A stretch of 64,000 bases of DNA from positions 1,612,001-1,676,000 of the forward strand of contig NZ_CP070961.1 in NCBI RefSeq assembly GCF_017086465.1, read 5' to 3'. Of this stretch, positions 33,814-42,541 are shown one piece after another; positions within the stretch are counted from its first letter, which is position 1; the number at the start of each line of letters is the position of its first letter. A program made the translations under genes and the position numbers. The DNA is from Nocardioides sp. zg-1228. GTDB lineage: Bacteria > Actinomycetota > Actinomycetes > Propionibacteriales > Nocardioidaceae. The notes under the pieces were generated by a model. That model made no database searches. It was not told the DNA's origin and saw only the letters and a program-made list of their open reading frames with translations.

Positions 33814-35130
33814 TTAAGAATTCACGTGCCGATAGTACGCAAGTCGTCCGTGATCAGTCACCGAAATCGTACGCCTGCGTTGATCTGCGTCATCCGTCGT
33901 ATAGCTGACCAAGTGGGCGCTCTCCAGCTTTCGTACCCTCACAAGTAGAGGGGGCATCGCCGCGTAGCCAAACGCATTGAAGTCGCTGGGGCTACACGAG
34001 CCCGACTTCTCGCGAAGCAGTGTGTCGAACACCTTCCAGTCTGCTTTCGTCAGATTCGATGCATAAGATCCGTACACGGCGTCCGCCTCGCGAAGGATCG
34101 ACTCGCCGAACTGCGCGTCGCGTTCTGCTCCAGTCACCGCGCGAAGCGCCTCCGCATCCTGATCGAATGAGTATCTCTCAGCGAGGTTCAGTGCATAGCG
34201 GAGGTTCTTGCCGATTGACACATAGAGATGCGCAAAGGCCTGTTCCGACACCGGAGGAAAGGCGTCATCTGACTCTCGCAGGGCTAATGCTCGTGCCCCA
34301 ATGACCGCCGGGGCGACATCGTCGGACAAGGGATAGACGTCGATAGGATTCAAGAAGACGCCTGTCATTTTTGGACTGGAATAGGCTGCTCGCACCATCC
34401 CCTGTGCGCCGCCGACGATCCATCTCAAGCCGGGACGCTTGAAGAGCGCATCCCTGAGGGGCTCCATGACTGCGAGGGCCGTTGCACTGTCGCGCAACTC
34501 CTCTAGGTTGTCCAGAAAGCAGATAACGCCGCCGGATTCACGGTCAGGAAACGCTTGTTTGAGCCACTCGTCAACGAGCGCGATCATGCCATCTTCGGCG
34601 AACCCCTGAGTTTCGTTTGGTGTGCGCGTGGTGCCGAGGCCCCCGCCGCCGCCGCTGCCGAGGACAGACACGCTGACTTGGCCGTTTCTAGAAACAGCTT
34701 CGGGCTCGTTGAGCCAGCGATTCATTGCGTCGACGGCCCCGAGGGCTCGCCCCTCGCCCCGGAGTAGCTCGGCAGCTTCGATCAGTGCAGCCGCTACGAC
34801 GCGCATCGTCCGGCGCTCAAAACTATCTCGCGTGTCATCCGGACGGAGACTGAGTCGCGATTTCGCCGCAATAAACAAGGGGCCGCCAGTCGCGCGCCAC
34901 CCCGTAGCGTCATACGCAGCAGCCGCCGCGAGACTGGTCTTCCCTACGCCGAAGTCACCCTCAAGTGCGATGACACTGGCACCACCGCTTAGTTGTCTGG
35001 CGATTTTTGCCAGTTCAGTCTCTCGACCAACGAGAAGGGCCCTGCCTTCGTTGCTCACTTCGATCGGGTCAGTCGAATAGAGGTTTCCACGATAGCCAAA
35101 CTCGCGCCACACCGACGGGGGATACGTCAC
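33814..35130 (-). CDS. AAA/ORC-like P-loop ATPase with C-terminal winged-helix region
   Basis: A 438-residue ATPase with Walker A GDFGVGKTS (58-66) and Walker B VICFLDNLEEL (202-212). An arginine-bearing sensor-like strand (GLRWIVGGAQGMVRAAY) follows, then helical lid sequences and a winged-helix-like C terminus (DADQRRRTISVTDHGRLAYY). A Gly run near residues 159-164 suggests a flexible insertion. The GTG at 35130 lies 6 bases after TAGTAT, so it is leaderless. The fold resembles ORC/STAND ATPases found in defence and replication-control systems. It is followed by a GIY-YIG nuclease gene. Confidence 0.75.
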   Translation of the reverse strand: MTYPPSVWREFGYRGNLYSTDPIEVSNEGRALLVGRETELAKIARQLSGGASVIALEGDFGVGKTSLAAAAAYDATGWRATGGPLFIAAKSRLSLRPDDTRDSFERRTMRVVAAALIEAAELLRGEGRALGAVDAMNRWLNEPEAVSRNGQVSVSVLGSGGGGGLGTTRTPNETQGFAEDGMIALVDEWLKQAFPDRESGGVICFLDNLEELRDSATALAVMEPLRDALFKRPGLRWIVGGAQGMVRAAYSSPKMTGVFLNPIDVYPLSDDVAPAVIGARALALRESDDAFPPVSEQAFAHLYVSIGKNLRYALNLAERYSFDQDAEALRAVTGAERDAQFGESILREADAVYGSYASNLTKADWKVFDTLLREKSGSCSPSDFNAFGYAAMPPLLVRVRKLESAHLVSYTTDDADQRRRTISVTDHGRLAYYRHVNS

Positions 35131-35136
35131 TATTCG

Positions 35137-35142
35137 ATACTA
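35137..35142 (-). promoter_or_regulatory. -10 element TAGTAT of the leaderless ATPase gene
   Basis: On the minus strand TAGTAT ends 6 bases before the GTG at 35130. No convincing -35 is visible. Confidence 0.6.
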
Positions 35143-35371
35143 CAAGGAAGCATGCCGGCGCATCCGGTATCAGTCCGACTCGACACCAGACCAATCAGGC
35201 CCGTCGCGGCGTACTCCAGGCCAAGTAAGTGGGCGCTCGAAGTGTGCGGCGCGCCTAGGGGCCAACTCGCGGCCCGCTACAGGGGGTCGCGTCATTCTGG
35301 GCGGGTTGGGCTACGGGCCGCGACCAACGGACGCCGTCGCGTCCGTGCGACACCCATCCCATCAGCCAACT
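35143..35371. other. Island/core junction, no gene
   Basis: Between the ATPase promoter and the glnA terminator (total gap 35131-35466, 336 bases) I see no gene or tRNA. Composition rises to the core value across it, so the right island boundary is probably here. Confidence 0.4.
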
Positions 35372-35413
35372 GAAAACGTCCCTGGACAACCGAAGCTGTC
35401 CAGGGACGTTCTC
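35372..35413 (-). terminator. 17-bp hairpin terminator of glnA
   Basis: Arms 35372-35388 and 35397-35413 pair with one mismatch and an 8-base loop. On the minus strand GTTTTC forms the end of the stem region. It lies 53 bases past the glnA stop. Confidence 0.85.
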
Positions 35414-35466
35414 GCAGGTCAGACGCGGATCAGCGGGTGACTCCGCAGGTCAGCGCTGAGCGTGGC

Positions 35467-36897
35467 TCAGATGTCGTAGTAGAGCTCGAACTCGTGCGGG
35501 TGGGGGCGCAGCTGGATCGGGAGGATCTCGTTGGTGCGCTTGTAGTCGATCCAGGTCTCGATCAGGTCGGGCGTGAAGACGTTGCCGGCCGTGAGGAACT
35601 CGTGGTCCCGCTCGAGGTTCTCCATCACCGCGCCGAGCGAGGTGGGGACCTGGGCGATGTCGGCCATCTCGTCCGGCGGCAGCTCGTAGATGTCCTTGTC
35701 GATCGGGGCCGGCGGCTCGATCTTGTTCTGGATGCCGTCGATGCCGGCGAGTAGCAGCGCGGAGAACGCGAGGTAGGGGTTGGCCGACGGGTCGGGGCAG
35801 CGGAACTCGATGCGCTTGGCCTTGGGGTTGGCGCCCGTGATCGGGATGCGCACGCAGGCCGAGCGGTTGCGCTGGGAGTAGACCAGCGAGACCGGGGCCT
35901 CGAAGCCCGGGACCAGGCGGTGGTAGGAGTTCACCGTCGGGTTGGTGAACGCCAGCAGCGACGGGGCGTGCTTGAGGATGCCGCCGATGTAGTAGCGGGC
36001 CATGTCCGACAGGCCGGCGTAGCCGGTCTCGTCGTAGAACAGCGGCTCGCCGTCCTTCCAGATCGACTGGTGGGCGTGCATGCCCGAGCCGTTGTCGCCG
36101 AAGATGGGCTTCGGCATGAAGGTGGCTGTCTTGCCGTTGCGCCAGGCGACGTTCTTGACGATGTACTTGAACTTCATCACGTCGTCGGCGGCCTTGAGCA
36201 GCTCGTCGAAGCGGTAGTTGATCTCGGCCTGGCCGGCGGTGCCGACCTCGTGGTGGGCACGCTCCACGGAGAGGCCGGAGGCCTCGAGCTCCTTGACCAT
36301 CTCGTCGCGCAGCTCGCCGAAGTGGTCGTAGGGCGCGACCGGGAAGTAGCCGCCCTTGTACTTGACCTTGTAGCCGCGGTTGGGGCGGTCGGCGGTGCCG
36401 GCGGCGCCGGAGTTCCACGCGCCCGCCTCGGAGTCGACGCGGTAGAAGCCCTCGTTGGCGGAGGTGGCGAAGCGGACCTCGTCGAAGACGTAGAACTCTG
36501 CCTCGGGGGCGAAGTAGGCGGTGTCGCCGATGCCGGTCGAGGCGAGGTAGGCCATCGCCTTCTTGGCGATGTTGCGCGGGTCGCGGCTGTAGGCCTCGCC
36601 GGTGATCGGGTCGTGGATGAAGAAGTTGATGACCAGCGTCTTCGCGGTGCGGAACGGGTCGATGTAGGCCGTGGTCGGGTCGGGCAGCAGCGACATGTCC
36701 GACTCGTGGATCGCCTGGAAGCCACGGATCGACGAGCCGTCGAAGGCGAGGCCGTCCTCGAACACCTCCGGACCGAACGCGCCGGCGGGCACCGTGAAGT
36801 GCTGCATCACGCCGGGAAGGTCGCAGAAGCGCACGTCGACCATCTCGACGCGCTCGTCCTTGATGAACTTCAGGAGCTCATCGGAGTTGTTGAACAT
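35467..36897 (-). CDS. glnA: Glutamine synthetase type I
   Basis: A 476-residue GSI that makes glutamine from glutamate and ammonia with ATP in the cytoplasm. It has FDGSSIRGF, the metal site in [10 protein letters not shown], the ATP-binding [25 protein letters not shown] and the adenylylation segment [12 protein letters not shown], so activity is probably also controlled by GlnE. ATG 36897 follows AAGGAGG. A full GlnR box lies about 90-130 bases upstream, so transcription should respond to nitrogen limitation. Divergent from an RDD protein. Confidence 0.97.
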   Translation of the reverse strand: MFNNSDELLKFIKDERVEMVDVRFCDLPGVMQHFTVPAGAFGPEVFEDGLAFDGSSIRGFQAIHESDMSLLPDPTTAYIDPFRTAKTLVINFFIHDPITGEAYSRDPRNIAKKAMAYLASTGIGDTAYFAPEAEFYVFDEVRFATSANEGFYRVDSEAGAWNSGAAGTADRPNRGYKVKYKGGYFPVAPYDHFGELRDEMVKELEASGLSVERAHHEVGTAGQAEINYRFDELLKAADDVMKFKYIVKNVAWRNGKTATFMPKPIFGDNGSGMHAHQSIWKDGEPLFYDETGYAGLSDMARYYIGGILKHAPSLLAFTNPTVNSYHRLVPGFEAPVSLVYSQRNRSACVRIPITGANPKAKRIEFRCPDPSANPYLAFSALLLAGIDGIQNKIEPPAPIDKDIYELPPDEMADIAQVPTSLGAVMENLERDHEFLTAGNVFTPDLIETWIDYKRTNEILPIQLRPHPHEFELYYDI

Positions 36898-36973
36898 TCG
36901 GTTCCTCCTTGACGGCGGCGCGCGCACGTCGATTGCAGCGTTCGGGAGCGGAGCCTCGTTGCACCGTGCCGCC

Positions 36974-36979
36974 ACGCTA
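36974..36979 (-). promoter_or_regulatory. Probable -10 (TAGCGT) of glnA
   Basis: TAGCGT on the minus strand lies 11 bases downstream of the GlnR box and about 76 bases upstream of the ATG, leaving a leader of about 70 bases. Confidence 0.5.
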
Positions 36980-36989
36980 GGCGGGAGCA

Positions 36990-37027
36990 GTTTCCTGACC
37001 GTATCCCGATTGTTTCGCGCGTGTAAC
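36990..37027 (-). promoter_or_regulatory. Complete four-part GlnR box upstream of glnA
   Basis: On the minus strand GTTAC-N6-GAAAC-N6-GATAC-N6-GAAAC occurs with exact 6-base spacers. It matches the actinobacterial GlnR consensus GTnAC-N6-GAAAC repeated twice, with one substitution. GlnR should control glnA here; the gene for GlnR is not in the window. Confidence 0.85.
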
Positions 37028-37074
37028 AGGTGACCGGCCGATGGGCCGCTGCTCGCGCCTCCTAGGCTGGCCAC

Positions 37075-37458
37075 GTGACCAGCGCTGTAACACCGGAGCT
37101 CGAGTCAGCCAGCTTCCGCAGGCGGGTCCTCGCGCTCGTCGTCGACTGGATCGCGTGCCTCGCCGTGGTCGAGGGCCTCGTGGCGGCCGGCGTGCTCGGT
37201 GGCAACCCCAACGGCCTCGGCACGCTGGCGCTCTTCGTCCTCGAGTCGGCGGTGTTCACCGCCCTGGCCGGCGGGTCGTTCGGCAAGCTCGCGACCCGGC
37301 TCCGGGTGGTCAGGTCGGACGGCTCCGGCCGACCGGTGTCGCTGCTGCGGGCGCTCGTCCGCTCGGTGCTCGTCGCGCTGCTCGTGCCGCCGCTGCTGAC
37401 GTACGACGGACGCGGGCTGCACGACGTCGCCGCCGGCACGCGCACCGTCCGGATCTGA
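37075..37458 (+). CDS. RDD-family membrane protein
   Basis: A 127-residue membrane protein with the RDD start [12 protein letters not shown], three hydrophobic segments and the family end ([10 protein letters not shown]). The GTG start lies 6 bases after TAGGCT (37063-37068), so the mRNA is probably leaderless. It is divergent from glnA, an arrangement conserved in actinobacteria. Function of such short RDD proteins is unknown. Confidence 0.85.
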   Translation: MTSAVTPELESASFRRRVLALVVDWIACLAVVEGLVAAGVLGGNPNGLGTLALFVLESAVFTALAGGSFGKLATRLRVVRSDGSGRPVSLLRALVRSVLVALLVPPLLTYDGRGLHDVAAGTRTVRI

Positions 37459-37489
37459 CCCGCGCCCGCACCCAGGGTGCGTACGCCCG

Positions 37490-38308
37490 TCAGCCGACGG
37501 TGGCGACGGCCGACAGGTGCGGCCGCACCAGCGCGAGCACCTCCTGGTGCGTCGTGGGATCCGCCGAGACGACGAGGCCGCGGCCGGTGTGGAGGGGGTC
37601 TCCCGCGAGGTCCGTGACGACGCAGCCGGCGGCCTCGGCCACCGCGATCCCGGCGGCGAAGTGGAGGTTGCCCCGGAACGAGCCGTCGGAGACGTAGGAC
37701 GCCCGGCGACCCACGGCGACCCAGACGACGCCCAGCGTCGAGGAGATGACCCGGGGACCGTAGGCGGCTCGGACCCCGGGATCGTGGACGAGCTGCCCGC
37801 CGACGAACGGCCGGTCCAGCGGCCCGTCGCAGTTGATCTCGAGCAGGCCGGATGCCGGGGTCGGCTCGAGCGCCCGATCCGTGCCGCCACCCGGGCGGAC
37901 GAGCGCGCGGGATCCGTCGGTCCAGAACAGCTCGTCGGCGATCGGGTCGACGACGGCGGCCGCGATGGTGGCGCCGTCGTGGGTGAGCGCGACGTTGACC
38001 GCCATGAGAGGCGTGGTGGCCGCGAAGTTGAGCGTGCCGCAGAGCGGATCGATGAGCCACCGCCGCGACGCCGCGGCCGGGCCGCCGGCTCCCGACTCCT
38101 CGCCCGTGCGCGCGTCGGCCGGGCGGTGCTCCTGCAGGACCCGGACGATCGCCTCTTCGGCGCGGAGGTCGGTATCGGTGGCGAAGTCGGTGGGGGTCTT
38201 CGCGAAGCGCACGTGCGCGGATCCGTAGGCGCGGGCCACCACGTCGGCGCCTGCTCGAGCCGCCGCGATCGCCACCTCGGCGTCGGTCAGTCCGTCGAGC
38301 GCAGGCAT
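37490..38308 (-). CDS. Inositol monophosphatase-like protein with altered metal sites
   Basis: The 272-residue protein has the IMPase/FBPase fold: TDTDLRAEEAIV, the metal-site GEES, and the strand WLIDPLCGTLNFAA. In active enzymes this last motif is DPIDGT; the second Asp is Cys here. The C-terminal WDxAAG is LHFAAG. Two metal ligands therefore appear lost, although the fold is kept. It lies 11 bases downstream of DUF4191 on the same strand. It may be a non-catalytic or altered-specificity paralogue. Confidence 0.8.
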   Translation of the reverse strand: MPALDGLTDAEVAIAAARAGADVVARAYGSAHVRFAKTPTDFATDTDLRAEEAIVRVLQEHRPADARTGEESGAGGPAAASRRWLIDPLCGTLNFAATTPLMAVNVALTHDGATIAAAVVDPIADELFWTDGSRALVRPGGGTDRALEPTPASGLLEINCDGPLDRPFVGGQLVHDPGVRAAYGPRVISSTLGVVWVAVGRRASYVSDGSFRGNLHFAAGIAVAEAAGCVVTDLAGDPLHTGRGLVVSADPTTHQEVLALVRPHLSAVATVG

Positions 38309-38319
38309 CCCGGCTGCGG

Positions 38320-39027
38320 TCAGCGGCCGCGCTGCTGCGAGCGCATGCCCTTCATCGAGGTCGGCATCGGCCCCTTGGGCAGCGGCAGCTTGCCGCGCTG
38401 GGCGTCGAGGGCCCGGAGCCGCTGGAGGATGTCGGTCATCTCGGCCGGCTTGACGTTGCGGCCGAGCTTCTGGACGTGGCGCACGAGCTTGGGCAGCGGC
38501 ACCTCGCCCTCGCCGCGACCGCACACGACCTCGTGGATCGGCACGCCGTAGGCCACGCGCTCGTGCTTGCGGTGCTCGGTGGTGAGCAGCTGGCGGACGC
38601 GGGCGGGGCTGGAGCCCTCTCCGACGAGGACGATGCCGGGGGGACCGACGACGCGGTGCACGACGTCCTGCTGCTTGGTGAACCCGACGACGGGGTCGAC
38701 CTTCCAGCCGCGACGCAGCATCTGCAGGGCGCCCGCGGCCGCGGCCGGCTGGCCCTCCATCTGCGTGTACGCCGCCTTCTGGGCGCGGCGGCCGAAGACG
38801 AGGAGCGCGAAGAGCGCGCCGAAGAGCACCGCGCCGACGACGGACATGATCCAGCCGAGCAGGCCCTCGCCCGGCAGCACCCACATCACGGCGAAGCCGA
38901 GGGCCGCGCCGAGCACGAACACGCCCATCACGATCAGGCCCAGGCGCGGGTCGCTCCGCTTGGCCATCTGGTAGGTCTGCATGATCTGCCCACGGCGCGA
39001 GGTGGGCGTGGTGGCGGGGGTCGACAT
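38320..39027 (-). CDS. DUF4191 membrane protein
   Basis: A 235-residue protein with a short cytoplasmic N terminus and two hydrophobic helices (LGLIVMGVFVLGAALGFAVM and GWIMSVVGAVLFGALFALLV). A conserved soluble domain follows (GWKVDPVVGFTKQQDVVHRV). DUF4191 sits next to lipA across actinobacteria; its role is unknown. It is 73 bases downstream of lipA on the same strand and probably co-transcribed. Confidence 0.88.
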   Translation of the reverse strand: MSTPATTPTSRRGQIMQTYQMAKRSDPRLGLIVMGVFVLGAALGFAVMWVLPGEGLLGWIMSVVGAVLFGALFALLVFGRRAQKAAYTQMEGQPAAAAGALQMLRRGWKVDPVVGFTKQQDVVHRVVGPPGIVLVGEGSSPARVRQLLTTEHRKHERVAYGVPIHEVVCGRGEGEVPLPKLVRHVQKLGRNVKPAEMTDILQRLRALDAQRGKLPLPKGPMPTSMKGMRSQQRGR

Positions 39028-39100
39028 GAGGTGGCCTTGTCCGGTCAGGTGTTCAACAGGTGCTTCGACAGGTGCTTCGGGAGGTGGAGCGGTGGTGCTG

Positions 39101-40042
39101 TCAGGCGGTGGCGGCGGCGCGCGCGTCCATCGCCTGACCGTACAGGCGTCCGGCGCGGTAGGACGAGCGGACCAGCGGGCCGGACAGGGCGCCGGCGAAG
39201 CCGATCTCGTCGGCCTCGGCCTTGAGCTCGACGAACTCCTCCGGCTTGACCCACCGCTCGACGGGGTGGTGGCGGGGGGAGGGGCGCAGGTATTGGGTGA
39301 TGGTGATCAGCTCGCAGCCCGCCTCGTGGAGGTCGCGCAGCGCCTGGCTGACCTCCTCGCGGGTCTCGCCCATGCCGAGGATCAGGTTGGACTTGGTGAC
39401 CAGGCCGAAGTCGCGGGCCTGGGTGATGACGTCGAGGGAGCGGTCGTAGCGGAACGCCGGGCGGATCCGCTTGAAGATCCGCGGCACGGTCTCGACGTTG
39501 TGGGCGAGCACCTCGGGCCGCGACTCGAAGACCTCCCGCAGCAGGTCGGGCTTGCCGTTGAAGTCGGGGATCAGGTTCTCCACGCCCGTGTCGGGGTTGA
39601 GCTCGTGGATCGCGCGCACGGTCTCGGCGTAGAGCCAGGCGCCGCCGTCGGGCAGGTCGTCGCGCGCGACGCCGGTGATGGTGGCGTAGCGCAGCTGCAT
39701 CTTCTGCACCGACTCCGCCACCCGGCGCGGCTCGTCGCGGTCGAGCGGCTGCGGCTTGCCCGTGTCGATCTGGCAGAAGTCGCACCGACGCGTGCACTGG
39801 TCGCCGCCGATGAGGAAGGTGGCCTCGCGGTCCTCCCAGCACTCGAAGATGTTGGGGCAGCCGGCCTCCTGGCACACCGTGTGGAGCCCTTCGGACTTCA
39901 CCAGGTTCTGCAGGGAGGTGTACTCCGGGCCCATCTTGGCGCGGGTCTTGATCCACTCCGGCTTGCGCTCGATCGGGGTCTCCGCGTTGCGGATCTCCAG
40001 TCGGAGGAGCTTGCGTCCTTCGGGTGCGGGAGCAGTCGTCAC
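39101..40042 (-). CDS. lipA: Lipoyl synthase
   Basis: A radical SAM enzyme of about 313 residues that inserts two sulfurs into octanoyl groups on lipoyl domains. It contains the SAM-cluster motif CTRRCDFC and the auxiliary-cluster motif [16 protein letters not shown] at 40051 is also in frame, but TAGAGT (minus strand, 40055-40050) overlaps it and stands 7 bases before GTG 40042, so I favour a leaderless start there. It lies downstream of lipB; products serve SucB and the glycine cleavage and pyruvate complexes. Confidence 0.95.
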   Translation of the reverse strand: MTTAPAPEGRKLLRLEIRNAETPIERKPEWIKTRAKMGPEYTSLQNLVKSEGLHTVCQEAGCPNIFECWEDREATFLIGGDQCTRRCDFCQIDTGKPQPLDRDEPRRVAESVQKMQLRYATITGVARDDLPDGGAWLYAETVRAIHELNPDTGVENLIPDFNGKPDLLREVFESRPEVLAHNVETVPRIFKRIRPAFRYDRSLDVITQARDFGLVTKSNLILGMGETREEVSQALRDLHEAGCELITITQYLRPSPRHHPVERWVKPEEFVELKAEADEIGFAGALSGPLVRSSYRAGRLYGQAMDARAAATA

Positions 40043-40132
40043 ACCTGCCACTCTACGACGGGGCTCCGAGCGCCCCCAACCAGCATCCGCACGCGGGCTC
40101 GCCTGCTGCGAGGCGACGTGCCGGGTCGGGGC

Positions 40133-40882
40133 TCAGCCGCCCGGGCGCACCAGCTCGATGCGAGCGCGGCCCGGCTCGGGGCGCGGGTCGTAGTCGGGGG
40201 TGGCGTCGTAGGGCTGCCACGCCAGGTACGTCGCCAAGTGGCGGCGCACGGCGGGCAGCACGTCGGCGACGGTGACGTCACGGCCGAGCTCGTGCGACAG
40301 CGAGGTCACGCCGGCGTCGGCGATCCCGCAGGGGACGAACCGGTCGTACCAGCCGAGGTCGACGTCGCAGTTGATCGCGAAGCCGTGCATCGTCACCCCG
40401 CGGCTCACGCGGATCCCGATGGCGGCGATCTTGCGCTCCGGTCCGCGCTCGTCCTCGCGCAGCCACACGCCGCTGCGGCCGGGGATGCGGGCCGTGGTGA
40501 CGCCGAGGTCGGTGCACACGGCGATGAGCGCCTCCTCGACGCGGCGCACGTAGTCGACGACCTTCACGTGGTCGGGCAGGGCCACGATCGGGTAGCCGAC
40601 GAGCTGGCCGGGGCCGTGGAAGGTGATCTTGCCGCCGCGGTCGACGTCGATGACGTCGGCGCCCCCGGGGTCGAGCGGCCGCTCGTGCGGGTCGGTGCGC
40701 TTGCCGGCGGTGAAGACCGGCGGGTGCTCGAGCAGCAGCACGGTGCCGGGCCGCTCGCCGGCGACGACCTCCTCGTGCACCCGGCGCTGGAGGTCCCACG
40801 CGGCCAGGTAGTCGACGGCGTCGTCGCCCAGCCCGGCGACCTCGAAGTCCAGCGCGGTGGTGGCGTCGTGCTCGAGCGGCAT
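40133..40882 (-). CDS. lipB: Octanoyltransferase
   Basis: The 249-residue enzyme moves octanoate from acyl-carrier protein to lipoyl-domain lysines. It has [17 protein letters not shown], the catalytic Lys in ERKIAAIGI and Cys in [15 protein letters not shown]. The ATG at 40882 lies 7 bases after TAGGCT, a leaderless arrangement. It is the first gene of lipB-lipA-DUF4191-IMPase-like on the minus strand. Confidence 0.95.
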   Translation of the reverse strand: MPLEHDATTALDFEVAGLGDDAVDYLAAWDLQRRVHEEVVAGERPGTVLLLEHPPVFTAGKRTDPHERPLDPGGADVIDVDRGGKITFHGPGQLVGYPIVALPDHVKVVDYVRRVEEALIAVCTDLGVTTARIPGRSGVWLREDERGPERKIAAIGIRVSRGVTMHGFAINCDVDLGWYDRFVPCGIADAGVTSLSHELGRDVTVADVLPAVRRHLATYLAWQPYDATPDYDPRPEPGRARIELVRPGG

Positions 40883-40976
40883 GTGCCCGAGCCTACGCGG
40901 CTGCCGGAGGGCGTACGTACCGCGGAGGCTGTGGATGACGCCTGCGGGCGGGTGGGGGATCCGGCACGCTGGCGGG

Positions 40977-41576
40977 ATGGATCCGCGCCGCCTGCTGCCC
41001 GCGCTCACCGCGCTCGCCTGCGCCCTGGTCGTCGCGACCCTCGTGGTGGCCCTGGCGCGTCCTGACCGGGGCGGCCCCGCGGCCCGTCCGGAGTCCGGCT
41101 CGGAGCGCCGGTCGCGCGACGCCGCCGCCAGTGCGACCCGGCGCACCGGCCCCGCGGCGGTGCTGGCCGCCTGGGACGCCGAGCGGGCCGCGGCGTGGGC
41201 GGCGGGGGACGCCGAGGCGCTGGCGCGGCTCTACGCCGACGGCTCCGCGGCCGGCGCGGCCGACGTGGGCCAGCTGCGCGACTACCGACGCCGTGGCCTG
41301 CGCGTGGAGGGGCTGACCACCCAGGTGCTGGCGCTGCGGGTGGTCGCCCGGGCGCCCGGTCGACGGGAGCTCGTCGTGACCGACCGCGTGGTCGGCGGCA
41401 CGGCCGTGGGGGCCGGGACGCCCGTCGCGCTGCCCGCCGGCCGTCCGTCGACGCGACGGGTGGTGCTGGTCCGTGCGGACGGGAGGTGGCTGGTGGCGGA
41501 GGTGCGCCACGTCGGCCGCGCTCAGGACAGCGCGGCCGCCAGCACCTCGCGCACGTCCTCGTCCTCGAAGTCGTAG
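40977..41576 (+). CDS. Membrane-anchored NTF2/SnoaL-like hypothetical protein
   Basis: A 199-residue protein with one N-terminal membrane helix ([20 protein letters not shown]), a disordered linker and a small domain ([20 protein letters not shown], then [19 protein letters not shown]). The latter resembles NTF2-like folds. It is probably exported and anchored. Its last 55 bases overlap the convergent TIGR01777 gene. Function unknown. Confidence 0.65.
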   Translation: MDPRRLLPALTALACALVVATLVVALARPDRGGPAARPESGSERRSRDAAASATRRTGPAAVLAAWDAERAAAWAAGDAEALARLYADGSAAGAADVGQLRDYRRRGLRVEGLTTQVLALRVVARAPGRRELVVTDRVVGGTAVGAGTPVALPAGRPSTRRVVLVRADGRWLVAEVRHVGRAQDSAAASTSRTSSSSKS

Positions 41577-42412
41577 CCCGCCCGCTCGAGCGCGGCGGGC
41601 CGGGCGTTGACGGAGCCCAGGAGCTCGGGGGCCAGATCGCCGGCGGCGCGGCGCATGAGCGGCGCGGGCACGGCGAGGAACGCCTTGCGGTGCAGCGCCG
41701 CGGCCAGCGCGCGGGTGAACTCGGCGTTGGTGGGCGTGCGGGGGCAGCAGAGGTTGAACGCCCCGGACACGTCACGTGACTCGATGAGGTAGCTCACCGC
41801 GCCGATCCAGTCGCGCAGCGAGATCATCGGCATGAACTGCTCGCCGGACCCGAGCCGGGCGCCGCCGCCGGCCTGGAAGAGCAGGCGCAGCTGCTTCAGC
41901 GGCGGGGAGGTGCGGTCCATGACGGGGGCCGTGCGCAGCTCGCACACCCGCGCCCCGGCGTCGCGGGCCGCGTCGGCGGCGGCCGACCACGCGTGCGAGA
42001 CCCGGGTGAGGAACGTGTCGCCCGCGCTGGGCGTGTCCTCGGTGACCGCCGACGTGCCGTGGTCGCCGTACCAGGCGATGCCGTTGCCGGCGATGAAGGC
42101 CGCCGGGCGCTCCGAGGCCGCGATGGTCTCGGCGAGCAGGCGGGTGGTGGAGACCCGGGAGTCGAGCACCTCGCCCGCCCACTTCCTCGAGTGCGGGTTG
42201 CCGGCGATGGGCGCCCCGGCGAGGTTGACCACCGCGTGGGCGCGCCCGACGAGCTCCTTGTCGATCACGCCCTCGGCGGGGTCCCAGCGCGACTGGTGCG
42301 CGGAGGCCGGCTCGCTGCGGACGAGGGCGGTCACCTCGTGCCCGTGCACCCGGAGGTGGTCGGACAGGTGGGTGCCGAGGAATCCCGAGGCACCGGCGAT
42401 GACGACGCGCAT
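41522..42412 (-). CDS. TIGR01777-family NAD(P)-binding epimerase-like protein
   Basis: A 296-residue short-chain dehydrogenase/epimerase-like protein with the dinucleotide motif VVIAGASGFLGTHL. The C-terminal DUF1731 domain has FNLCCPRTPTNAEFTRALA and the ending [13 protein letters not shown]. The family is distantly related to SulA/YfcH; no reaction is established. GTGGGG precedes the ATG. It is a conserved neighbour of lipB in actinobacteria. Confidence 0.88.
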   Translation of the reverse strand: MRVVIAGASGFLGTHLSDHLRVHGHEVTALVRSEPASAHQSRWDPAEGVIDKELVGRAHAVVNLAGAPIAGNPHSRKWAGEVLDSRVSTTRLLAETIAASERPAAFIAGNGIAWYGDHGTSAVTEDTPSAGDTFLTRVSHAWSAAADAARDAGARVCELRTAPVMDRTSPPLKQLRLLFQAGGGARLGSGEQFMPMISLRDWIGAVSYLIESRDVSGAFNLCCPRTPTNAEFTRALAAALHRKAFLAVPAPLMRRAAGDLAPELLGSVNARPAALERAGYDFEDEDVREVLAAALS

Positions 42413-42541
42413 GTCCCCACCCAACCATGGGGCCACAAGCCGCCCGGACGCCCCGTGGGCGCCGCGACGAACGCAGGCGGGAGGGACGGCGGTGGGACGG
42501 GGAGGCGTGACGGGTGGGGGCGGACGGGACGTGCGCCCGGC

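Noticed and set aside
33911..35237. Direct repeat aagtgggcgctc flanking part of the ATPase gene
   Set aside because: It is only 12 bases, one copy lies inside the ATPase coding region, and no integrase or target duplication supports it as an attachment site.
18641..35371. tRNA gene as island integration site
   Set aside because: I looked for a T-arm (GGTTCGA-type) and acceptor stem pairing near both borders and found none.
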